Source: Adiantum capillus-veneris (lineage: Eukaryota > Streptophyta > Polypodiopsida > Polypodiales > Pteridaceae). From it: 64,000 nt of DNA. Location of the stretch: contig CM043942.1 of the NCBI GenBank assembly GCA_014529385.2, positions 28,757,469 through 28,821,468 of the forward strand, given 5' to 3'. This document shows positions 10,866-22,775 of the stretch, piece by piece. The translations under genes and the position numbers were made by a program. Position 1 is the stretch's first letter; every line of letters begins with the position of its first letter. The notes under the pieces are model-generated. The model worked only from the letters and a program-made list of their open reading frames with translations, was not told where the DNA came from and made no database searches.

Positions 10866-11758
10866 ATTAGGCGTGTGCTTTTTTGAAAGCATACTGGTCC
10901 ATAAAAGAGCAGACAACAAACTAGAGATTTTATTCGACGTATCTTCGCCCACCAACCCGGACTTATTAGCCACTCCCACCCTTACTTCATTGCGCATCCG
11001 ACGCGCTCCTGTCTTCACCGCTCATGTCTTACAGGGCATAAGCCATAAAGATTACTTAAAAGAAAAGGATCCAAGATTTGTTTCGAGGCAGTGCTATGCA
11101 GATGTTGATAGCTACCAAGCAGCATACTCCAAGTACTTGGCAAGCTTTCAAGAAAAATTTTCCCGAAGTTATATGGTTTCTAACATCTTCCTTCGGAGTG
11201 CAACTTCTGGCAGAGTGGGATATCCTAAAATGCTTGCCGTGGAAACCCTAGCAGATTATAACTTGAAATTTCTTGACATTTTCCAGTGGATGTCTCTTCT
11301 CGAGTTGATAACCTTGGAGGTCCGGTGTGATTGCTATCTTGGGACTACCATCTCCGCCAAAGAAACACTGTTTGTCTAAGAGCTGATGGACCATGCTGTG
11401 CTCGGCTATGACCCTATGGAATGAACCTAACCCTAAATTTTTGGTGTAGGTTTCACGATGGAAAGTCAGTCGACTTTTCGAGCTCGGCTGATGTCGATAT
11501 TGCTTTTTAAGTTTGAAATCTGTTTGAGAACTTGTTTGGTGATTCTGTTTGGAATTTGTTTGAAATGGATTGTATCTGTTTTGAACCTGTCTTGGTGCCG
11601 ATTTGAATTGTTTGACTCTGGTTGTAATACTCGTTTCATTGATTGGTGATTTTACTCTCGGGTGGAGAAGTGAGAAATACTGTTTTGGTATTGTTTGAAC
11701 CTCGGGCCGATGCCTGGGGAGCGTTTTGTTGTATGCTTGTAAAATAATAGTTGTTGTG

Positions 11759-11984
11759 ACTCCCGGCCCGGACCTAGATGGTTATGCGGGAGGAGTATTG
11801 AGAAGTCTGAGCAGTGGTTACTCTCAGCACCTCCAAACGACGCAGGCTGCGGCTTGGGGGGCGTTTGGTTGTAAGGGGCCTCTATATCTCCCGATCCGGA
11901 TCTTTTTAGATTATGCGGGAGGAGTGATGAGGGAGTCGTTGAATATCTCCCGGCCCGGACCTTATTAGGTTATGCGAGAGGAGT
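11759..11984. repeat. Three hairpin-forming repeats in element B
   Basis: Three related segments (about 11759-11796, 11886-11925, 11945-11984) each open with CTCCCG and GGCCCGGA-like sequence, then have TTATGCGGGAGGAGT. The C-rich start and the GGGAGGAG end can pair, so each is a potential stem-loop. Confidence 0.7.
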
Positions 11985-12199
11985 GTTCATTGGCGGCTTT
12001 ATGTTTCTATGTCTTGTAACATGCATGTGTAAGCATTTGTGTTGCATTGTGATGTGCCAGCTACTGAATATTCCTAAGTGGATGAGATTGCCTAGGTATG
12101 TAATTTTTTAGTGCATCAAGACACTCGTGGACGATCAGTACGGTCTGGGTGTTATGGCTAATTTTACTACGCCGGAATATCAAGAGTTCTGATCTGGAC

Positions 12200-12300
12200 G
12201 AAAGGAGAAGCTAACTCCTTGATCAAAACAGCCGAAAGGAGAAGCTAACTCCTTGATCAAAAGAGCAGAAAGGAGAAGTTAACTCCTTAATAAAAAGAGC
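12200..12300. repeat. Three 34-bp tandem repeats, each palindromic
   Basis: Copies at 12200-12233, 12234-12267 and 12268-12300. Each contains AAGGAGAAGCTAACTCCTT (or GTTAACTCCTT), whose ends AAGGAG/CTCCTT are complementary, followed by GATCAAAA. They lie just upstream of the polypurine tract. Confidence 0.85.
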
Positions 12301-12407
12301 AAACTGATTGTCCCTCGGAATGTCCTCCGAATGACCCTCGGAAATTTTTGAGCTAACTTGAGTTGTTTTGCAGATATGTTGTAATTGCGGACGATTACTC
12401 TCTTTCA

Positions 12408-12418
12408 AGAAGGGGAGA
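12408..12418 (+). other. Polypurine tract of element B
   Basis: AGAAGGGGAGA lies immediately before the TG that starts the 3' LTR, as expected for the plus-strand primer of reverse transcription. Confidence 0.85.
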
Positions 12419-13036
12419 TGTAACAAACTGCTGATGTGTCAAAGCCCTGAAGAATGGAGTCAACTTGCAGATGCCGGCCGAGGGGCCTAAAGCCTAAGAG
12501 AACAAGCAACAGAAGAAGAAGTCCTACCAACTTATGGGGACCCCGTCTGATGGGGCCCCAGTGACATAAAGAAACTAAAATAAAGCAGGATCTACACGCA
12601 AAAAAATTGATGACGTGGTAGGCTGTACGGATTTCCTTGTTTTGCGTTGGCTGATGATGTGGCAGGTTGTACGGATTTCCGTGATTTATGCTGACAGCTT
12701 TTTGGCTTTGCTTTTGGACGAGATGCTTTTGAGTTTGAAGGCTTTTTACTGTAAACTACTTTTGGGGCCTAGGGCCTTTAAATATGAGGTTAGGGCTCAT
12801 TCTCTAGCATGCTTCTTGGAGGTGCAGAGTCTGGAGTAGCGGCTTGTACTGTGTTGATGCAATATAAAGAAATACTGAAAGGGGCGCCAAAGTTTGGGGC
12901 CAATACTCTCTGGGGTGGAATTTCGCCACTCCGTGTCGCGTGTCGTCTCTCTCTTTGAGTTCAGTTGTTATTGAAGTGCTAAACGTCTGTTCAAGTCTGT
13001 TCTTTTCTATTGGCATGTGGTGCTCGTCTTGTGACA
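12419..13036 (+). repeat. 3' LTR of element B (618 bp)
   Basis: Begins TGTAACAAACTG after the polypurine tract and ends TTGTGACA. The last 325 bp duplicate 10533-10852. An AT-rich motif (TTTAAATATG) at about 12776 and the GGGGCGCCA block match the position of these features in the LTR of element A, so A and B belong to related LTR families. 13037-13451 downstream holds no gene that I can see. Confidence 0.88.
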
Positions 13037-13451
13037 TGAAGATTGCTCTATGTTGAGTTTTTTGTCCTCTATTCATTTATGATTATTTTATTTGGAGGGG
13101 GAATTTCTGGGTAAAACAGCCGTATAGCTCCCAATGAGGAATCCAATCATCGGCGCAGGTTGGATTCCTCTATCCTAAATCTACATGCTTGTAATGCTAG
13201 ATGCCCAATGTAGTCTAATAACATCCGTCAAAACCTGTGTACAAACCATTTAGCAAGAGGGTTCCAAAATTGGAAAACCTACTCTAATGGACTTGTCTGG
13301 ACATGCAAGTTGTGCAAACAGGCTCACAATATCGCCGGTACTAAATCTCCTAGGCTCTAAGACACTGCCATGTATTAGATTGGCTTTGAATGTCAATTTA
13401 GCATGTCCACGTGGCAGAAAGAGCGATGTGCACATGACATCTCCTGTTGCT

Positions 13452-14960
13452 TTAAGGTTGGGTATAGGAACTGAGGTGTATGGCCTCCTTGTATGAGGCT
13501 AGCAAATCTGGATAGTCAACGAAAACTTTCTCATCCACCCAAGTAGCTTCACGTGTTTCTCGATCCTTAAACTGCAAGAAATATTGCTTTGCTTGCTTCT
13601 TCTTACCGTGCTTGAATCGATGCAAAAGGATCTGTCTGTGCTCCATAACTTAAACTTCATAATCTATCTTCGGTTGTTCCTCTTCGGGACTCCGTGGAGG
13701 TTCACCCTGAAACAATTTAAGCAAAGAAACATGGAAAACATTATGCATTGTCCAAAGCGGTGGCAAATGTAATTGCATGGAAACATCATTTATCTTTTTG
13801 ATGATTGAAAACGGACCATACATATGAAAAGAGAGTTCATGACACTTCTCTTGTTGAGACATTGCTTCATGATGCTCACCCTTCTTAAAAGAGACATCTT
13901 GACGATGCTTGTTATCATGCCTAAAGTATTACTCTTGAGCTTGCTAAGCCGAAGTTGAACCCTCTGAACCCTTTCAAGAATCTCTGCATACGTCTAACTA
14001 AAAAGAGTTTGATATCGACCTAGTTAACAAAGGTCGACCAAATGTTGCCTCGTAAGAAGTACGACCAAGTGCACTAGAGTATGTGTTATTTAGGACAGCT
14101 TGAGCTAAAGGCAAAAAATGTTCCCACTTTGATTGTTGATCATGAACATTAGCTTTTAGAATATTAAATGTTGATTGATTGTAAAATTCAGTTTATTTGT
14201 CACACTGTGGATGAAATGTTGATGAGAAATTCAACATTGTCAAACATCTCCAAATAGTGCACACCAAAAATGTGATGTGAACTCAGTATATGACCAGGCA
14301 CCTCCGACGTGGGTAGACGACATAATGGATACCAGTGTTTTATGAACAAACGTGCAACATTTTGTGCAGTTACATTGGCCTTGCAAGGAATTAACATGAA
14401 AAAGTTATTGAAGCAATCTACTATAGTCAAATATTGTGTGTTGCGTGAAGAATTGGGAGGCAGTAAATTAGTTTCAAAATCCATACTTATGTCCTTAACC
14501 GGTCCCTCTAGGATGGGCGAAGGCTTAAGAAGGCCTTGTTGCTCACGATGAGGAACTTTAATTTTTTGAAACACATCACATTCCATCACATAATTATACA
14601 CATCCTTCGCATCTTTGTCCAATAAAAGAATTGTTTATTGTTTCCTTATATAGCATTTATGTCCCTATGGCCACCCGTTAATGCATCATGGACGTCATGT
14701 TTGGTGCTCCGTGAGAAGGTAAGACGTATAAACGGTTTCTTAAGAAAAGCCACTCATCACAAATCACATAATTGCATGGACCTTGTGCTTGCAACCAATG
14801 CTTTTTAAATTTTGAATCCATGTGGTTAATCATCAAAACTAGCACTTGTTCTAGAGGGAGAAGAATGACACTCAAGAGAGAGCGGATCTGGCCTTTTCTA
14901 CTCAATGCATCTACAACAAGGCTGGCTTTGCCAAGCACATACTCAATCATGATTCATACT
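13452..14960 (-). pseudogene. Chromovirus (Ty3/gypsy) pol fragment: RNase H end, integrase, chromodomain
   Basis: Read on the minus strand from 14950 down. The end of RNase H reads EYVLGKASLVVDALSRKGQ. The integrase zinc-finger and core region (14622-14200) contains PVKDISMDFETNLLPPNS and VDCFNNFFMLIPCKANVTAQ. The integrase C-terminal domain (13862-13650) reads YGPFSIIKKINDV and MHNVFHVSLLKLF. A chromodomain-like segment (13646-13452) reads QAKQYFLQFKDRETREATW. The order and the chromodomain define a chromovirus. Frames are broken between blocks, and RT and gag are missing upstream, where CT/C repeats begin. Confidence 0.8.
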
Positions 14961-15036
14961 CAATACATACTGGTAGCTTTGTTATTTTATTCATTCGTTT
15001 CTAGATTCCTCCCTATTCCATCCGTACCTCTAAGGA

Positions 15037-15040
<4 letters not shown>

Positions 15041-15078
<38 letters not shown>

Positions 15079-15098
15079 CCCCCCCCCCCCCCCCCCCC
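15041..15098. repeat. (CT)n followed by 23 C
   Basis: A CT microsatellite (15041-15075) runs directly into an uninterrupted run of C (15076-15098). It separates the chromovirus fragment from the 5' region of LINE-A. Confidence 0.95.
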
Positions 15099-15319
15099 TC
15101 TCAAAAAAGGAGCAGGTTTGAACCCACATCAATTGATCTGCGATTACCTCTCCAGATTTCCCCTAACCATTGGAGCAGCCACACAACGCTGCAGACAGAT
15201 ATAACCCATACAATAGAAAATAAAGAGCAATTCTACCCGGCAAACGCACATGCCACAACCCTCAGCCTTTGCCCCCTTTCTGGCGCTTACCTCATGCGTC
15301 TGCAGGTCCAACTTTTTGT

Positions 15320-15331
15320 GTTTGTGTGTGT

Positions 15332-15428
<97 letters not shown>
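15320..15428. repeat. (GT)n(GA)n microsatellite in the LINE-A 5' region
   Basis: A GT run to about 15366 followed by a GA run to 15428. The same GT-then-GA compound appears at 34839-34896. Confidence 0.95.
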
Positions 15429-15430
<2 letters not shown>

Positions 15431-15850
15431 TGTAGTCTGCCACGCTCTGCAGCCTCACACACGTTGCAGCCTGCCGCACGCACCTGGACTGCCCTGCTGC
15501 GCGTCCTGCTCCCTGCCGTCGCATGCTCAGACAGCTGGCTGCGCACGCTCTGCTGCCTGCACGCTCTGCTTGCCCGTCCTTGCTGCCTACGCATGCCCTG
15601 TTGCCTGCACACCTTTGCTGCCTGTGCGTGCTCTGCAACCAGCGCAACCCTAATTCCTTGCAACCCTAACAGTTTCAGAAACCCTAATTCCACGAAACCC
15701 TAAAAATCCAAAAACCCTAACTGTCCCAAACCCTAACCGCGTCTTCCTTCAATCGCCTGCAAGCGAAAGCGCGAAAGAGAGAGAGAGAGAGAGTGTCCAG
15801 CATTCAATCCGGGTCGTGCTTTTTCCGTTTGTCAGTTTCGTCCACTCTTC

Positions 15851-17022
15851 ATGGCGGCTTTGCCGGTCTCGAGTGCTACACACGGCGCTCCATCACCACT
15901 TGCCTGTCGCGTGGACTGTACTGGCGACCTGTTGACACGCATTGACTCCAAAGTACAACACTTGGCACGGCATGCCTTGGTTGGCCGGATGATTGGGCAG
16001 TCTCCACCTTGATCTTCTATACGCGATTGGTGTCAGACTGCATTGGGCACTACTCAGGGACGGATCTCAGAGCTTACATTCCTTGGCAGAGGCATATTCA
16101 TGGTACGTCTTTCCGATCCCGCCACTGCATCAGCTCTCTTGGCTCGCTCTCCGATACTCTCTGATCGCAGGATGATATACCTGACGCGGTGGTATCCCGA
16201 GTTTACTACTGAGGAGTTTGACAGTCGACACCTTATTCCCAGATTCCCTCTGACTCTCTCCTTCCCGGATATGCCTCTTCGTTTTATTGATGAGCATCTC
16301 CTTCCGATGATTGTTGCTCACTTTGGCACAGTAGTTCCGGGATCCTGCATCTTCTTCTCTGGTCCACCTCGCATTCAGGGCTTGGTGTTTGGGGATACTT
16401 CATTACCAGATTCAGTTACTGTGGTTGTGCGCGATCGAGACTACTCTTGCCCAATGGTAGTCACTGGCCGTCCAGGGCAGTGCTTACGCTGTCACGAGAT
16501 GGGACACTTGGCGCGAGAATGCCCCACACTGCCACGCCATCGGCAACAACAGCAGCCGGCTTGTGGCACTCATGCTCAGCCACGTGGTCAGCGCCAACAA
16601 GCGGCTCCTCCTACTACTACTCGAGCACCTCCTCAGCCTGAAGGTGCTCCTAGAGCTTCGGCCCTCCATGTTCCTCCCTCTGCTTCGGCTCTTACTGAGG
16701 CAGCATGGCAGACAGTGGGTCGTAACCATTCCTTCCGTCCTCGTCCGCAACCTCCAATGCATGCAGCCCCTAGTGTTACCTCTCCTGCTCTCTCTCAAGT
16801 TTCCACCACCCCCTTACCACCTGCTTCTTCTCACCATTCTTCTTCTTCAGCACAGGATCGCTTACCTTTGCTACCAGCTCCTCCTCCACCTGCTGTTCCT
16901 CCATTCGCTCCTTCCCCTCTTCCAGAGGCTCCTATTCCCATGCAGATGGATCATTCACCGCTACTACCTCTCCCTCCTCCTCCTCTTCCTCCTATCCTTG
17001 CTCTCCCCCCTCCACCTTCTGG

Positions 17023-17059
<37 letters not shown>

Positions 17060-17648
17060 CTCAACAACTCATACTTACGTCCCACGTAGTTTTCTCAGCT
17101 CTTGCCCTCTTTCCTGGGGCACTCATCGGGCTGAGATGTGCAGTGACTCCGACGGACCATTGCGGGTACAGCTCTACCTTATGCATCACAAGACAGGTTG
17201 TGTTCCTTCTTTGATTGGCAGTCGCTCTCAGCCTACGCATTCCTTTTTCCTTCCATTCCACGCTGCTCAAGAATGGTCCGAGGATCAGGTTCTCCATTTT
17301 GTGCACGCCCAGACTATGGCTCACCTACATTTATGGTTATCTACTTCTGCCCCTGATGTTTTGTCTCCTCACTATCCTTCATGTATTGGTGCTATGGAGT
17401 GGAGTGATGTTTATGCTTGCTATTCACTGTCTATGGTCATTCATGTATCCTCAGATGTGGTGCTTCCTATGTCTATGCGCATTTGGGGTGTCAAGGCTGC
17501 AGCATCGGTAATGCAATGTAAACAAGCTGAGGTTCGCAGTTGGTGCAATGAAACACCATATTTTAGAGAGGGCTTGCGGGTTGCTTTCCTACTGCCTGAA
17601 GCTCACCCCTTGGATGGTCCAGCTGCCTCCAAGAAGATGCGCAGTTAG
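15851..17648 (+). pseudogene. LINE-A ORF1 (gag-like, DUF4283 type with zinc knuckle)
   Basis: ATG 15851 starts a frame with HALVGRMIGQSPP, one in-frame TGA at 16010, then RDWCQTALGTTQGRISEL and FMVRLSDPATASALLARSPI, the pattern of the RNA-binding DUF4283 domain of plant L1 ORF1. A good CCHC knuckle, CLRCHEMGHLAREC, lies near 16480-16520. A Pro/Ser-rich linker ends in a 33-C run (17024-17056), after which the coding sense moves to another frame and continues to a stop at 17648 just before ORF2. The C run is a natural point of frame slippage. It binds LINE RNA in related elements. Confidence 0.8.
17024..17056. repeat. 33-C homopolymer inside LINE-A ORF1
   Basis: An uninterrupted C run in the Pro-rich linker (CCN codons) of ORF1. 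It shifts the frame of the C-terminal part. Confidence 0.95.
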
Positions 17649-17671
17649 TCAGATACTATACCTACTCTTTC

Positions 17672-18510
17672 ATGCAGTCTATGGATTTACATGTACTTTC
17701 TTGGAATGCTAATGGTTTACAGACTTCTCGGGTAAAAGGGTCCCGTAAGCTTTTACTTCGCAAAGATTTACACACTCATGTAGTGGGCACTGTGGATATA
17801 CTACTAGTACAGGAGCATAAGATTGCCACTCCTTTTGGCAATCTTATGCCATCGAGCGCCCGCACTTATTGGGAGCCTGCTCTGGGCCTTCATGGTCAGA
17901 GTTGTGGTGTATGCATCTCAGTGGGGCCACGTTACTTGGCCTGAGTTCAGCAGCATGGCACACTAGTCGCTGGCAGAGCAGTTTATGTTTCTATTCAGAT
18001 TCGGGAATCTATCATTGGTTTTCTGTCAGTCTACGCACCCACTACCCCTCGGGAGAGGGCTACTTTTTGGTCCTCCTTGGCTGCTGCTCTACCTGCTATA
18101 GACTCTTGGGTTGTTGGAGGTGATTTCAACAACGTTGAGAACGACTCTGATTGGCGAGCCACCACACCTCCCGTTCTATCATCCATTTCTCCCGATGAGC
18201 AGCTAGCTTGGGATCGATTTCTTCTAGCTATTCAAGGTGTGGACGCTTGGCACATACCCTCTTTTGGTCATCACCCTGCTACTCTTCATTACTCTTGGGG
18301 GTTTCAGCGACAGTAGGGGAGATTATTAGAGCGACTTGACCGTTTTTACATTGGTCCTTGGGCAGCAACTCTAGGCGGATTTACTACTATAAGAAGAGGA
18401 ACCAGCCTCTCAGATCATTTTCCCACATCATTATTTCTCTCCTTCACTAGATCCTCTGCTCAGAGACGAGGTTGCCGCATCCCTGACAGTGTTCTTACCA
18501 CTTCAGTATT
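17672..18510 (+). pseudogene. LINE-A ORF2, apurinic-type endonuclease domain
   Basis: ORF2 probably starts at ATG 17672 with LHVLSWNANGL, followed by DILLVQEHKI, the Asn and Glu motifs of the exonuclease-endonuclease-phosphatase fold. A frameshift near 17944 moves to the frame containing GFLSVYAPTTPRERA and the catalytic GGDFNNVEN (about 18110-18140). A TAG at 18314 interrupts it, and the terminal SDHFP motif (Asp-His) follows at about 18410. In active elements this domain nicks the target for target-primed reverse transcription. Confidence 0.8.
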
Positions 18511-18529
18511 ACAGCAGCAGATTCATGAC

Positions 18530-20443
18530 TTGTGGTCCACGGATGCTTCTTATAGTGGACCCCTTGGAGAGTTTCTTGCTCATTGCATTTCTCAGTCTAG
18601 TACTTACTGCCGTGATCAAACTGCTATCATTCATCGTCAGTTGAGAGTACGTGAGTCTGATCTTCACATCCCTCTTGGTTTCACTCAGCGCTTGCTTGAG
18701 GAGTGGCCTCAGGATGCTTATCTTGCTGCTAGACAGACGGAGTTCACAGAAGAGATTTGTCGTGTACAGGAGGCTAGGTCTGAGTTCACGCATCATGCTT
18801 CAGTGTCTCATTGGATAGCTAAAGCTGATCGAATGAATAAAGACTTCTTCGCGGCACATAAAGAACGCCCTCCTGGCACCACTCTGCGGACTTTGTGTGA
18901 TGCTTAGGGGACACTACATATGCATCCTGATGTTATTCTTGATATGTCTGCAGATTATTTTGAGACAGTGTTCACTGCTGATGTATGCACTCCTGAGGTT
19001 TTACTTGCCCGTGAGCAAATCTGGCAGCACACTAGGCATCGTTGTACAGACACTATGGCAGAGATCCTGTTGGCGCCTTTCACACTTACAGAGCTCCATG
19101 CTGCTATAGACAGTCTTGACCCATCCTCCTGTCCAGGCGAGGATGGTCTCACCAGAGCCTTCTTTTTGACATATTGGGATGTATTGCATACACCACTGCT
19201 TCGCGGTTGTCAGGACATCTTTGACTCAGGATATATGCATCCGGCTCTTTGTTCAGGTCTCATATCTCTTATTCCGAAGGGGGGTGACACTACTCAGCTC
19301 AGACAGTGGAGACCTATTACCCTACTCCCTTCGGTCTATAAGATATTAGCGTTACTGATCAGCCACCGCTTGCGGTCGTTCCTACCAGATATTATTCATA
19401 CTTCTCAGACAGGCTTCGTTATGGATCGATGCATTCTGGATAATATCTTCACTTTTTATGAGGCAGTAGAGTCGGCAAGATCATCTTCTGAACCTTTGGC
19501 TTTTTTCATCCTAGACTTCGAGAAAGCATACGATCGTGTTGACTGGAACTTTCTCGAAGGATCTTTAGCCAGGATGTGTTTCCCTTTGAGATGGATTTCA
19601 GGTATTTCCGCTCTCTTCAGAACTACCAGCAGCGCTATTATCATTGGTGGCCGTGTCAGTCGCAGTTTTGAGCTTTCTCGCTCTGTTCGTCAGGGATGTC
19701 CTTTAGCAACCTATCTGTATCTTTTTGTGGGAGAGACTATGTCTGACTTTCTTCGTGCTCAAAGTCATGCATTTCGGGGATTGACCATGCCAATACCTAC
19801 AGCTCCAGACCTTATCGATCAAGAGTTTGCTGATGACACTATGCTCATGTTGCGCTATTTGCTACCCGCTCTTGATGCAATGCGGGAGGCCTTACAGGTT
19901 TTTTGCATTGCCAGTGGTGCACGCATTAACTGGCATAAATCCTTTGGGTTATTGGTTGGCAGTGATGACATACCTACTTGGGGGGCAGCTAATGGTTTCA
20001 CATGGCTACAACCGGGTCAGACATGCCGATACCTGGGCTTCCAGGTTGGATTTGATGTTTCCTCACAGCAACAGTTTGCACCCGTACTACAGTCTATTCG
20101 CAGAAAGCTATGCCATTGGTCTTCACGTCATCTGTCGTTGGCTGGCCTTGCATTGGTCGCCAACCAAGTCATTCTGGCTACAGTATGGTATACGGCTTCT
20201 TGTTGGATGTTACATTCTGGTGTGATAGCTCAACTCCGCCGACTAGTAAGGAACTTTTTATGGGGTGGCACAGATGGGACTATTGATACTCGTGCTAGAG
20301 TTCGCTGGTCCACGATCATTCGGCCTAGGTCAGAGGGAGGCCTTGGCATCATTGATCCAGAGTTACAGAGCCGCGCACTTCTTACCAAGCTTATTGTTCG
20401 GGGTCTTTTTCTTGGCCAAGAACCTTGGAAGATGCTTCTTTAG
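18530..20443 (+). pseudogene. LINE-A ORF2, reverse transcriptase domain
   Basis: After a linker frame (18530-18907, ended by TAG), the main frame 18920-20443 holds a complete-looking RT: SSCPGEDGLTRAF, FFILDFEKAYDRVDWNFLE, VRQGCPLATYLYLF and the catalytic QEFADDTMLMLRY, then RYLGFQVG. FADD is an accepted variant of YADD. The frame ends at TAG 20441, after which similar sequence continues. This is the best preserved part of LINE-A. Confidence 0.88.
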
Positions 20444-20590
20444 GTTGCTCTTTTCACAGTGACTCCACGACTCGGCACTAGAGACGGTCATACTTGGCAT
20501 TCAGGGTATCGTTTTCTCTTTACGGATGCTCCCTTGTCCACTTCCACCCTCTCACCCTTTCTCCGCTCGCTCCTTTAGATTTGGGTTTCC

Positions 20591-22089
20591 ATGAGACGGA
20601 CTATCGTATGCTCACCTCCCTCATGTTGTGAGGAGATTGAGCGCCAGCCTCTCATTTGGAATGCTACAGTTCTTGATTCTTCGGTTAATCCACCTCGTCA
20701 GCTTGGAGAGAGGACTCACATTGATTGGGCTGCTTGGGACTCTGGCCCTGCAGCCTCTATGCGGTTGTTTTATGAGACACGTATGCTGGATGCAGATTTT
20801 GTGGCAGAACATTATGACATTGGTCGCGGGGTGCCAGACAGACTGCTTGAGATCGATTCTGCCGTTCCTTCACAGTGGGATGCAGTCATGCGCGGCACGC
20901 TTCAGATGCCTCCTCATTGTGGCTGGGCTTTGATCGCAGCACTCTCTTATTAGTTCGTTTGGACACAATGCTATTTAGAGTTGATACTGACAACTCTCCG
21001 GGGATTCACGCTCGATTGACATGCGTTGCCACTTCTCCACTACTTATCTCCTCCGGCGCCCGATGGGAGGCCATACGAGAAGTTGGCTCACGCGGGAAGT
21101 GTTGTTGTGTTGACCCCAGTTTTGCTTCCGTTGATGCTGCACTTTGGAGGCTTTGGGTGTGGGAGGGCCGTGCCCTATCGCAGCTTTACTGGGACCCAGG
21201 AGAGTGGCATTGGCCTCACTCAGATCCCACAGGTGTACCTGTATCCTTCTTTGAGTACACTGTCCGGATTGGAAGATTAGCATTAATGAGACAGCAACCA
21301 CAGTAGCCCACTCGAATGCGTTGCTGGTTACATTCAGGCCTCTCTCATGCCTAAGTGCAGCAGTTTTGGTTCGCGATCTGGGATTTACATGTTGCTCGTC
21401 GTATTTCCTTTTTCATGTGGATGATTGCTCATGTGGGACTACCAGTTGAGACTTGGCTAGCTACTATGGGTCATGATCCGTTATGTACTTGCTGCCGTTT
21501 GCGCCAACTTGAGTCACCTGCTCACTGTCTTTGGTCATGCTCAGCTTCCCATGTAGTGTGGCTTGTAGTTTGCTCTCTACTCAGCAGATCAGGTGTTCAA
21601 CATGGATTTCTTACTTGGGGATCTGTCTCATGGTTGATGTTGATGCCCTGCCCGCATCTTTTCTACGAGGGCTCAGCCACAGATCCAGCCTTCATGCTTA
21701 CCTCCACTGGTTATCGACGAGGGACTTTGGCTATGCTACCACAGATTGCTTGGCAGGGAGATACGCAGACACGTGATGCAGTTTTCTCAGTCATCACTAG
21801 TATTACACTATGGAATATTTGGAGAGCTCGTTGTCTTCACATTCTCAGTGCGGCTCCACAGCTGCTTGAGGATATCCTCACTGCCATTTGGCTAGACACC
21901 ATTCACACCCTGATTTGGCAGTGGGATTCCTCCTCCAGTACATCTAGAGCAGCCGAGGCTCGTCAATTTGCCTTCCTTCGGCGTTGGGCACGATCCCCAC
22001 TCTTCTTCACACTGACAGGTGGTCAGATTACTTGGCATTATGCCCCTCCTCAGTGGTTTCTCCTTCACTCCTCACATCGACCACCATGA
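20591..22089 (+). pseudogene. LINE-A ORF2, C-terminal region with zinc-binding RVT domain
   Basis: Split frames at 20591-20953, 21026-21306 and 21355-22089. The last has ISFFMWMIAHVGLPVETWL, then CTCCRLRQLESPAHCLWSCS, a C/C/H/C arrangement typical of the zf-RVT domain that follows RT in plant L1 elements. It ends at 22089. The spacer 22090-22222 is the 3' UTR. Confidence 0.8.
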
Positions 22090-22218
22090 CATTGTTCTAG
22101 TCGAGTAGTCACTATAGTGGCTCTCCTTTCATTCAGCTTGTACACCCTACGTGATAGGCTATTTTGGCATCCGCTGGGATTATTTTGTACTCACTAATAT
22201 ACAGCCCTGACTTTGTCC

Positions 22219-22324
<106 letters not shown>

Positions 22325-22775
22325 GAAATGTTATATTAGCGTCTTCAAAAGGCCAAAGTGACCTATGAGACCAGGAAGTTACAATGCGGTGTATCTGACA
22401 CCAAGTCAGATTAACAAAATAAATTAAACTAGGGATAACAAGATATAAATACTGCGGAATCCTAGACTAAGCGGATAGGTGTGAAAGGCGAAAGGCGTGA
22501 AATGTGTGAACTGAGCTATACAATGTGTAGACAATTTGGGAGGGAAGTAGAGATCTATCTTCATAGAGATCCATCTTCATCTGCACTCTGGACGACGAAA
22601 AAGTATGGCTCGAATCCTTTGTTGTTGCCTCCTTCGAAACTGTGTAGCTTCTCTTCTCCATCGGGTCGTCTAGATCTCCCTAGCTCCAATGCTCGGTCTA
22701 TGAGAACGCGAGTAGTGCGGGTAGACCTCTCCACTGTTGGTTGCTCCTCTGTCTGTTCTTCTGGGTGTACAATAT

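Larger units (their letters stand above)
10866..12418 (+). mobile_element. Internal region of non-autonomous LTR element B
   Basis: About 1.55 kb between primer site and polypurine tract. The one sizeable open frame (to 11379, about 170 codons) has no retroviral motif I recognise. The rest holds repeated hairpins: three copies at 11759-11984 and three 34-bp copies at 12200-12300. There is no gag knuckle, protease, RT or integrase, so mobility would depend on another element. The shared LTR ends and primer site make element A or a close relative the likely helper. Confidence 0.65.

Noticed and set aside
12200-12300. CRISPR-like direct repeats
   Set aside because: The units are directly tandem with no spacers, lie inside an LTR element and are in plant nuclear DNA.
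14772-15653. Long open frames on both strands across the CT/C/GT/GA repeats near 15 kb
   Set aside because: They consist mostly of microsatellite translation (SLSLSL, ERERER, HTHTHT) and lack any domain; microsatellites without stops give open frames on several frames at once.
15640-15740. Interstitial telomere array
   Set aside because: The AACCCTAA motifs are few and spaced by unrelated sequence, so this is not a tandem telomeric array.
16563-17020. Leu-rich plus-strand frame overlapping LINE-A ORF1
   Set aside because: It is the shadow frame of the Pro-rich part of ORF1. Only the part after the poly-C run (17057-17648) carries the coding sense.
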